The position numbers and the translations under genes are program-made. A model generated the notes under the pieces. That model had not been told where the DNA came from. It saw only the letters and a program-made list of their open reading frames with translations, and did not search any database. This document shows positions 51,893 through 58,977 of a stretch of 64,000 nucleotides of DNA, piece after piece (position 1 is the stretch's first letter; every line of letters begins with the position of its first letter). The stretch lies in NCBI RefSeq assembly GCF_001468285.1, contig NZ_LNSB01000017.1:25742-89741 (forward strand), in the 5' to 3' direction. This DNA comes from Sphingopyxis sp. HIX. Its GTDB lineage: Bacteria > Pseudomonadota > Alphaproteobacteria > Sphingomonadales > Sphingomonadaceae.

Positions 51893-54409
51893 TCAGATGA
51901 TGCCGCCGCGATCCTCGAGGAAGTCGCTGTCGCTGCGGCGGCCATTGCCCTGTTGCACCGGCGCGTCCTGGCGCGTCGCGGCCTTGGCGGGCTTGATCTC
52001 GGCCTCGCGGATCGTCCGCCTGGGCTCGCTTTCGGGCTTGAACGCCTCCCAGATGATCGACGCCTTGGGGTCGGTGCCCGGCCAGCTGCCATAGACGCGG
52101 CGGCCCGACTGGCGGTCGATGCGCACCATGCGGATGCCCTTTGGGGCCGAGAAGGGGATCGGCTGGCGGTCGTCGAGCCCGACGAGCGCGAAATCCTTGA
52201 AGATCGGCGCCGCGAGGCTGCCGCCCTGCGCATAGCCGCCCATCGAGCGCGGCTGGTCGAAACCGATATACATGCCCGCGACGACGTCGGGGGTGCCGCC
52301 GACGAACCAGACGTCGTTCGGACCCGAGGTCGTCCCCGTCTTGCCGAAGATCGGCACGCCGAGGTCGCGCAGCCGCACCGCGGTGCCGCGCTGGACGACA
52401 CCTTCGAGCATATGGACGACCTGATAGGCGGTGAGCGGATCCATCAGCTGTTTGCCCGACTTGGCGAAGCGCGGCATCGGGCGCCCGTCCCAATCCTTCT
52501 TGTTGCAGCCGACGCAGGGTTTCCAGTTGACCGGGAAGATCACCTTGCCGCGGCGATCCTGGACATAGTCGATCACCCGCGGCTTCAATTCGCGGCCGTG
52601 GTTGGCGAGCATCGCATAGGCATTGGTGATCTTCTCGACCGTCGTCGAACCCGCGCCGAGCGCTGTCGACAGATAGGGTTCGTGCTCGCCGATGCCCATG
52701 GTGCGGATCGTGTCGACCACCGGCTCCATGCCCACCTGGCTTGCCGCGCGCACCGTCATCAGGTTGCGCGACTGTTCGAGGCCCCAGCGCATCGTATGCT
52801 CGCCGCTGCCGCCCGCGCCGCCGAAGTTGCGGAAACATTTGTTGCCGAAACGCGCACCCTGATAGACGCAGAAGCTGCCGTCGACGATCATCGTCGCGGG
52901 CGTCATGCCATTGTCGAGCGCGGCGGCATAGACGAAGGGCTTGATCGTCGAGCCCGGCTGGCGCTCGGCCTGCGTCGCGCGGTTGAAGGGTGAGAGGCGG
53001 ACGTCGAAACCGCCCTGCATCGCGAAGATGCGGCCCGAATGCGGGCTCTCGGCGATGAAGCCGCCCGACACCTCGGGGATATTACGAAGGGCATAGCTGC
53101 CGCCGCCGGTCGCCTTGACCGCGATCAGGTCGCCCGGGCGCATCGCCGAGAAGGCGCTGCCGCCGGTCTTGCGATAACCCTGCATCGCGGCGCCGGCAGG
53201 GAGCCGGCCGGTGTCGCCGTTGGCGAAGCCGATGCGCGCCTCGCCGGCGTTCTTCGACAGCACCGCGGCGATGCGCCAGCCGTCGTAGTCGATGCCGATG
53301 AAGCTCGACGCGAGGCGGCTCTGCCACTGGTCGTCGGCCTCGATCGTCGCGATCGGCCCCGACCAGCCCTTGCCCGCGTCGTAGCGGAGCAGGCCTTTGC
53401 GCAGCGCGGTCGTTGCCGCGGCCTGCATCTTGCCGTCATAGGGCGTGCGTACCCAGAGGCCGCCGGCATAGGCGCTGTGCGGGCCGTCCTCGGCGGTCTC
53501 GCCGAACTGGGCGATCAGCTGGCGGCGCACCTCTTCCATATAATAGCCGCCGACCTGCGCGATCGCGGTGTTGCCGCTGCTGGTGAGGCCGAGCGGCATC
53601 GCGCGCGCGGCATCGCGCTGCGCGGCGGTGATCCAACCGTTCTGCTCCATCGACCCGAGCACGAAATTGCGCCGCGCCAGCGCTTCGGCCTCGTTGCGCG
53701 CGCGGCCATATTTCTCGGGCGCCTTGGGCAGGATCGCGAGGAAGGCCATTTCGTGGAGCTGGAGCTGGTCGACGTCCTTGTCGAAATAGGCGCGGCTCGC
53801 GGCCTGCACCCCGAAGCTGCGGCGCCCGAGCGGGATTTCGTTGAGATAGAGTTCGAGGATCTGTTCCTTGGTCAGCGCGTCTTCGATGCGCATCGCGAGG
53901 ATCGCCTCGCGCACCTTGCGGCGATAGCTGAGCTCGTTGGTGAGCAGCAGGTTCTTCGCGACCTGCTGGGTGATCGTCGAGGCGCCGACCGGGCGGCCGC
54001 TGCTGGTCAGGTTGGTGACGATCGCGGTCGCGATGCCCGGATAGTCGATGCCGCCGTGGCTGAAGAAAGTCTTGTCCTCGGCCGCGAGGAAGCTGCGCAC
54101 CAGGAGCTGCGGATATTCGCTATATTCCAGCTGGACGCGGCGTTCGCGCGCATAGCTGTGCACCGGCTTGCCCTCGGCATCGCGAACCATCGTCGGCAGC
54201 GGCGGCTCGTAATCGCGCAATTGCTCGACCGACGGCAGGTCGCGCGCGAAGATCAGCCAGATCAGGAACAGGCCGACGAGGCCGGTCAGCGCAAGATAAC
54301 CGAGCCAGCGGAACCAGCGGCGCGTCCACATCGAACGGAACCAGCTCGCGACGGCATTGCTGTCGCGGCGCAGACGATAGCGGAAGTGGGACGTGGTCTC
54401 GGCGGCCAT
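51893..54409 (-). CDS. mrcA: Penicillin-binding protein 1A (838 aa)
   Basis: Bifunctional peptidoglycan synthase. Membrane helix near 37-55 (WLGYLALTGLVGLFLIWLIF), glycosyltransferase domain with AAEDKTFFSHGGIDYPGIAT and GASTITQQVAKNLLL, an OB-like insert, and the transpeptidase with PGSTIKPF (active Ser near 490), SRN and GKTGTTSGP. GGGAG precedes ATG 54409. Part of the conserved block with prfB, the amidase and rne. Confidence 0.96.
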   Translation of the reverse strand: MAAETTSHFRYRLRRDSNAVASWFRSMWTRRWFRWLGYLALTGLVGLFLIWLIFARDLPSVEQLRDYEPPLPTMVRDAEGKPVHSYARERRVQLEYSEYPQLLVRSFLAAEDKTFFSHGGIDYPGIATAIVTNLTSSGRPVGASTITQQVAKNLLLTNELSYRRKVREAILAMRIEDALTKEQILELYLNEIPLGRRSFGVQAASRAYFDKDVDQLQLHEMAFLAILPKAPEKYGRARNEAEALARRNFVLGSMEQNGWITAAQRDAARAMPLGLTSSGNTAIAQVGGYYMEEVRRQLIAQFGETAEDGPHSAYAGGLWVRTPYDGKMQAAATTALRKGLLRYDAGKGWSGPIATIEADDQWQSRLASSFIGIDYDGWRIAAVLSKNAGEARIGFANGDTGRLPAGAAMQGYRKTGGSAFSAMRPGDLIAVKATGGGSYALRNIPEVSGGFIAESPHSGRIFAMQGGFDVRLSPFNRATQAERQPGSTIKPFVYAAALDNGMTPATMIVDGSFCVYQGARFGNKCFRNFGGAGGSGEHTMRWGLEQSRNLMTVRAASQVGMEPVVDTIRTMGIGEHEPYLSTALGAGSTTVEKITNAYAMLANHGRELKPRVIDYVQDRRGKVIFPVNWKPCVGCNKKDWDGRPMPRFAKSGKQLMDPLTAYQVVHMLEGVVQRGTAVRLRDLGVPIFGKTGTTSGPNDVWFVGGTPDVVAGMYIGFDQPRSMGGYAQGGSLAAPIFKDFALVGLDDRQPIPFSAPKGIRMVRIDRQSGRRVYGSWPGTDPKASIIWEAFKPESEPRRTIREAEIKPAKAATRQDAPVQQGNGRRSDSDFLEDRGGII

Positions 54410-54495
54410 AGGCTCCCGCCTCTAAAGCGTGCGCCCGCGAAAGGGAAGCATGGTTGCGGTGGAGCGCTGGTGACCAACTGTCGGTGCTGGAAGGG

Positions 54496-54651
54496 TTTCG
54501 CGCAAAGACGCAAAGACACGAAGGGGCCGTGATTGCCGCGAAGCGGCTTTCTCCGCCGGACGCAGCGCCTTGTCGCTCCGAATGGAGAGAATGGGGCCTG
54601 TCGGCCCCGTCCCTTCTTCGTGTCTTCGTGTCTTTGCGTCTTTGCGCGAAA
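54496..54651. repeat. CAAAGACGCAAAGACACGAAG inverted-repeat element, copy E3
   Basis: Perfect 28-bp arms (54496-54523 and 54624-54651) with a partial duplication of the right arm block (CTTCGTGTCTTCGTGTC). The inner 100 bases hold CGAAGCGG and GGCC-type hairpins. Its end lies 8 bases from the stop of the DSD1-type gene. Same family as E1 and E2. Confidence 0.9.
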
Positions 54652-54659
54652 TCTCTTTC

Positions 54660-55796
54660 TTACCGGGCGCGGCCTCTCGCGCTGACCGGCCAGATCGCGA
54701 CGAGCGTCTCGCCCTCGACGACATGATAATGGTCGTAGAGGTTCACCGTGGGGTCGCAGTGGGGCACCGTGAGCGTCACCGGATCGCCGGGGGCGAGCGT
54801 TTCGCCGATGCCGGGCGAAATCAGCGCGGCATGCTCGTCGCCCATGAAGGCGAAGAAGGCGCTCTCGGGCGCCCCGCGCCGCACGACCGCGACGCCGCCG
54901 TCGGTCGACAGCGACTTATAGCCGGCATCGATGGTGACGAGGCCGCTGTGGTTGGCGCTGACGATGCGGGCGTCGACGCCGAGCGAGGTTTCGAAGGGCA
55001 CCGTAGCGTCGCCGGTCAAATCGCAGTCGAGATATTGCTTGTCCATGAAGACATAAGAGCCCGCCTGCAGCTCGGTAAAGACGCCGAGATCGAGGTCGAT
55101 GCGGTGGGTGCCGGTGCCCGATCCGGTGACGATCTCGGGTGCGTGGCCGGCGGCGGTCAGTGCGGCGATCACGGTCTGCAGATAGGCGGTCCGCTCCTCG
55201 ATCGCGGCGCGGCGATCGGCGTAAGCCTCGATATGCTGCTGCCGGCCGCAGTAAAATTGCACGCCGCGATAGTTGAGGTTCGGGAGGCCGGCGATCGCTT
55301 CGGCGAGCGCCACCGCCGCTTGCGCCGAGGCGACGCCGGTGCGCGCGATGCCGGGGTCGATATCGATGATCACATCCAGCGAGACGTCGAGCGCCGCGTC
55401 GATCCGCGCCGCGACTGCCGTATGGTCGACCACCGCCATCAGCCCCTCGGCCGTGCCCGCGAGCGCCGCGAGCCGCTCGATCGCGCGCGGTGCGGCGACG
55501 GGCGAGGTGATGAGGATGCCGGTCACGCCGCCCTCGGCGAGCACCTCGGCCTCGCCGATCTTGGCGCAGCAGACGCCCGAAGCGCCCGCCGCGAGTTGGC
55601 GCCTGGCGATATCGACGCTCTTGTGCGTCTTGGCGTGCGGGCGGAGGCCCACACCATGCGACGCCGCGAGCCCCGCCATCGCCGCGATATTGCGATCGAG
55701 CGCATCGCCATCGAGCACCAGCACCGGCGTGTTGAGGTCGGCGCGGCTCCCCTGCCGGCCGACCAGATGGGCGTGGAGCGTCAGATCGTCGGTCAT
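54660..55796 (-). CDS. DSD1-family PLP enzyme (D-threonine aldolase / D-serine dehydratase-like, 378 aa)
   Basis: Fold-type III PLP enzyme acting on a beta-hydroxy D-amino acid. N-terminal barrel with LNTPVLVLDGDALDRNIAAM and the PLP lysine in RPHAKTHKS (Lys near 56); GVCCAKIGEAEVLAEGGV; C-terminal metal site PHCDPTVNLYDHYHVV. The ATG overlaps the stop of the oxidase gene upstream by four bases. Whether it is an aldolase or dehydratase is not resolved. Confidence 0.85.
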   Translation of the reverse strand: MTDDLTLHAHLVGRQGSRADLNTPVLVLDGDALDRNIAAMAGLAASHGVGLRPHAKTHKSVDIARRQLAAGASGVCCAKIGEAEVLAEGGVTGILITSPVAAPRAIERLAALAGTAEGLMAVVDHTAVAARIDAALDVSLDVIIDIDPGIARTGVASAQAAVALAEAIAGLPNLNYRGVQFYCGRQQHIEAYADRRAAIEERTAYLQTVIAALTAAGHAPEIVTGSGTGTHRIDLDLGVFTELQAGSYVFMDKQYLDCDLTGDATVPFETSLGVDARIVSANHSGLVTIDAGYKSLSTDGGVAVVRRGAPESAFFAFMGDEHAALISPGIGETLAPGDPVTLTVPHCDPTVNLYDHYHVVEGETLVAIWPVSARGRAR

Positions 55797-57046
55797 GAGA
55801 ACAAGGCTTCCAGATGCGGGTTGAGGAATTTGCCGCCCGGGTCGGCCGCACGGCGAACGCTGCGATAATTTTCGGCCATCGGGTAGAGCGCATCGACGTC
55901 GTCCCGGCTCAGCGTGTGGCGCTTGGCCCAGTGCGGGCGGCCGCCGTTGGCGCGGAAGATCGTCTCGGCGTCGGCAAAGACGGTCTGCCACGGCATCTTC
56001 GCATATTGGTGCATCGAGATCGCCGCGACCGGCCCGGCGTTCATCGGGCTCATCCAAAGGTCGTCGGCAGCGACGGTGCGATATTCGAAAGGGAAGGTCA
56101 CCGGCAGCCGCTTCTTGCGGATCCAGCCGACGACCTCCGCCAGCGTGTCGAGCCCCGCGGCGCGCGGCACTTCATATTCCATTTCCTCGAAACGGATCGT
56201 GCGATCCGAGGGAAAGATCGCATGCGCCGGTCCGCGGCGGCGACCGTTCATATCGGTCTTCATCATCCCGCGCTGGAGGATGGGGGTCAGGAAGGGCAGC
56301 TTCGCTGCGATGTCCAAAACGCGGCGGAACGCCGTCTCCTCCATATCGGTCGTGCTCGGCGGGGGGTCGCAGGGATCGCAAAGGTCGAGCGTCTTCAGGA
56401 TCACCTGATCGGCGTGCGGGAAGAACCAGAATTCGATATGGCGATGCTGCGCCGCGAGTTCGTCATAGCTTTCGCGGATTTCGTCCCAGCGGCGCTTCTC
56501 GATGCGCTCCGCCAAGTGAAAGGCCGGCACAACCGCGACCTCGATCTCGGTCGCGATCCCGAACATCCCGAGCGACAGCCGCTGTGCCTGGTAGAGGTCG
56601 GGCTCGGCCCGTGCGTTGCACCAGCGCGCCTCGCCGTCGGCGCCGATCAGGCGGAAACCGCGCGCCATCGTTGCCAAGCTGCCGAGGTCGACCCCGGTGC
56701 CGTGCGTCCCCGTCGCCATTGCACCGGCGAGCGACTGCGGGTTGACGTCGCCTTGGTTGGCGAGCGCCACCCCCTCCTCCCAGAGCGCCGCGGTGAGCCG
56801 CTTGATGCTCCAGCCCGCGGGGATACGCGCGGTTTGGCGGTCGGGCGCGACCGTGATTTCGCCGGGGAGCAAGTCGAGGCCGAGGATCAGTTCGTCCGAT
56901 TCGCAAAGCGGCATGAAGCTGTGACCGGCACCGGTCGCACGCACCTTGCCGGCCTTGCGGACGAGATCGGCGAGTTCGTCCTCGCTTACGGGGCGGGTGA
57001 CAGCGACGGGCGCGGCGACGCTGCCCGACCAATTGCTCCAGCCCAT
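55793..57046 (-). CDS. FAD-dependent sugar-lactone oxidase (D-arabinono-1,4-lactone oxidase-like, 417 aa)
   Basis: VAO-type flavoenzyme. FAD-binding PCMH domain with ATGAGHSFMPL (His near 42, the usual site of covalent FAD) and GATGTHGTGVDLGS-like MATGTHGTGVDLGSLA, and an ALO-type C-terminal domain ending in PHWAKRHTL and AADPGGKFLNPHLEALF. GGGAGAG precedes ATG 57046. Coupled to the PLP enzyme; the shared substrate pathway is unknown. Confidence 0.87.
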   Translation of the reverse strand: MGWSNWSGSVAAPVAVTRPVSEDELADLVRKAGKVRATGAGHSFMPLCESDELILGLDLLPGEITVAPDRQTARIPAGWSIKRLTAALWEEGVALANQGDVNPQSLAGAMATGTHGTGVDLGSLATMARGFRLIGADGEARWCNARAEPDLYQAQRLSLGMFGIATEIEVAVVPAFHLAERIEKRRWDEIRESYDELAAQHRHIEFWFFPHADQVILKTLDLCDPCDPPPSTTDMEETAFRRVLDIAAKLPFLTPILQRGMMKTDMNGRRRGPAHAIFPSDRTIRFEEMEYEVPRAAGLDTLAEVVGWIRKKRLPVTFPFEYRTVAADDLWMSPMNAGPVAAISMHQYAKMPWQTVFADAETIFRANGGRPHWAKRHTLSRDDVDALYPMAENYRSVRRAADPGGKFLNPHLEALFS

Positions 57047-57102
57047 CGCGCTCTCCCTTCGACCGGCGCGAAGCTGTCGGCGCGGAACACGCTGGTCAAG
57101 GA

Positions 57103-58365
57103 TTAGTTCGAGGCGATCTGCCGCGCGAAGTGGATCTGCACCGCCTGGCGCACCCCGCGCGCAACCTTTTTCTGTCCCTCGGCCGAGGCGAGGAAGTCGG
57201 CGTCGCTTTCGTTCGAGATAAAGCCGGTTTCGAAGAGCACCGACGGCGTGTCGGGCGCCTTCAGCACCACGAAGGACGCGAAGCGATGCGCGGTGGTGCG
57301 GAATTTGACGTTGCCCGACGCCTCGCGCTGGAGCAGGCGGGCGAAGTCGGACGCGACATTCATCGTCTCGCGCTGCGTCAGGTCGAGCAGGATCGACGAC
57401 ACATCGCTGCTGTGCGCCCCGAGGTCGACGCCGTTGATGATGTTCGCCTTGTTCTCGCGCGCCGCGAGCCGTGCCGCCTCGCGGTCGGAAGCGACTTCCG
57501 ATAGCGTGTAGATCGATGCGCCGCTCGCCTGCTGGTTCTCGGCAGCATCGGCGTGGACCGAGATGAAGAGGTCGGCCTTCAGCCGCCGCGCGATGCCATA
57601 GCGTTCCTCGAGCACCAGATAGCGGTCGTCGCCGCGCGTCAGCGCGACACGGACGCGCCCCGACGCGATCAGATCGTCGCGGATCGCACGCGCCAGCGCC
57701 AGCGTGATGTCCTTCTCACGCTTGCCGCTGTGCGGGCTGATCGCTCCCGGATCGTGCCCGCCGTGGCCCGCGTCGATGACGACGAGCGGCAGGCGCGGGT
57801 TGTCGGGCCCTTCGATCCGGGGCAGCGCGACCGCGGGCTTGGGTTTGCCGATCGGGACGGTCACCGAATAGCGTTTTTCGGGGCGCTTGGCGCGAAACTG
57901 CGCCGGCGGCTGGAGTTCGAGGCGGGGGCCACGCGAGGCGCGGCGGAATTCCTCGGCCGATACCGGATCGAGCCTGAAGCTCAGGCTGCGCCCGTCGGCG
58001 GCGAAGCGCGCGTTCGATACCAGCGCCGGGCGGTCGAGGTCGAGCACGACACGCGCGGTGCCCGGGCCCTGCTGGCCCTGGCGCACGGCGCGCACCAGCC
58101 CCGCGCCCTGCGGCGAATGCCCCGCCTCGGCCCCCGAAATGTCGAGCGCGATGCGGTCGGGACCCGCGAGCAGCAAGGTAGAGGCGCCCGCGACGAGATC
58201 GTCGAAACGCACGGTCACCTCGCCCTCGCCGATCTCGATCGCGCCGATATTGCCGGCGAGCACCGCGGGCGTCGCGAGCAGCGTCGAAAGAAAGAGCGGG
58301 AGGAGCAGCACGGCGCGTTTATGCCGCGAGCGACGGCGGCTGGTCCAGTCTTTATCCGAAAACAT
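57103..58365 (-). CDS. N-acetylmuramoyl-L-alanine amidase, AMIN + Amidase_3 (420 aa)
   Basis: Splits the stem peptide from muramic acid, usually at septation. Basic N-region and signal helix (AVLLLPLFLSTLLATPAVLA), an AMIN domain (about 35-135) and a zinc amidase domain with VIDAGHGGHDPGAISP (His), GKREKDITLALA (Glu), FISVHADA (His) and VLFETGFISNESDADFL (Glu). ATG 58365 gives a normal signal peptide; in-frame ATGs at 58386 and 58410 are alternatives. Confidence 0.93.
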   Translation of the reverse strand: MFSDKDWTSRRRSRHKRAVLLLPLFLSTLLATPAVLAGNIGAIEIGEGEVTVRFDDLVAGASTLLLAGPDRIALDISGAEAGHSPQGAGLVRAVRQGQQGPGTARVVLDLDRPALVSNARFAADGRSLSFRLDPVSAEEFRRASRGPRLELQPPAQFRAKRPEKRYSVTVPIGKPKPAVALPRIEGPDNPRLPLVVIDAGHGGHDPGAISPHSGKREKDITLALARAIRDDLIASGRVRVALTRGDDRYLVLEERYGIARRLKADLFISVHADAAENQQASGASIYTLSEVASDREAARLAARENKANIINGVDLGAHSSDVSSILLDLTQRETMNVASDFARLLQREASGNVKFRTTAHRFASFVVLKAPDTPSVLFETGFISNESDADFLASAEGQKKVARGVRQAVQIHFARQIASN

Positions 58366-58906
58366 CCAAGGCCACCTGCGGGTCATCACGATGAACCGGT
58401 CATTAGGCATGCCCCGTCAAGTCGCGGTGAAGCGGAAGGGTTAACCGGCAATTCAGCACGATTCGCCCGCGCGCGGCCCGCCCCCCTTGCCGAGGCCTTG
58501 TCCCGGCACCATTTTTTGGGGCGGGCGGTTGCCGTTGGCGACCACCGATGCTAGCACCGCCCACGCTGACGGTGTCATCGCCTGAACCGTCGGGCCTTAT
58601 GCGGGGACTGCGCCCGTCCGGATCGGACGGCATCGCTCCCCCGGTGCCCGGCAGAACAGGCATGGCGACCTGCCGTCGGCCCACCCCGGATGCGCGGGGC
58701 AGCGAAAGAAGATCGGACATCTGGTCGATTCGCAGCTTCGGGCATCCCGCAACAGGTTGATGCCGCATGAGGCTTGCCATGCCCTCTTTCGATCGCGACG
58801 CCGGCGCTTTTGCGTCCGCTGCCGCGACGGAAGACCGCATGCGCGTCCAGAACCGGACGCGGGCCGCATCAGGCAATAACGTCTTTTTTTCTTTGAACCC
58901 TATCGA
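58366..58906. other. Intergenic region between the amidase and rne
   Basis: About 540 bases with no supported gene. It contains a hairpin CGCGTCC / GGACGCG (58842-58861), a rare T7 run at 58884-58890 and GTCCG-GAT-CGGAC near 58618. The open frames here (for example 58403-58876 minus) look random. It must hold the divergent promoters and the long leader of rne. Confidence 0.55.
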
Positions 58907-58943
58907 CCGCAGTCCTCCTTCGTGGAGGGCCGCGGCCTTTTTT
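58907..58943 (+). terminator. Intrinsic-terminator-like hairpin in the rne leader
   Basis: CCGCAGTCCTCC (58907-58918) pairs with GGAGGGCCGCGG (58924-58935) with one mismatch and one wobble, around a TTCGT loop, and is followed by CC and six T. It ends 34 bases before the rne ATG. It could be an attenuator, the 3' end of a small leader RNA, or an RNase E feedback element. Confidence 0.65.
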
Positions 58944-58977
58944 GTTGGCGCGCCATCGCGCGCCTGGAGTGATAATA

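Noticed and set aside
58403..58876. 157-codon minus-strand frame in the amidase-rne gap
   Set aside because: Composition looks random, no ribosome site, no recognised motif; the region is better explained as leader and promoters.
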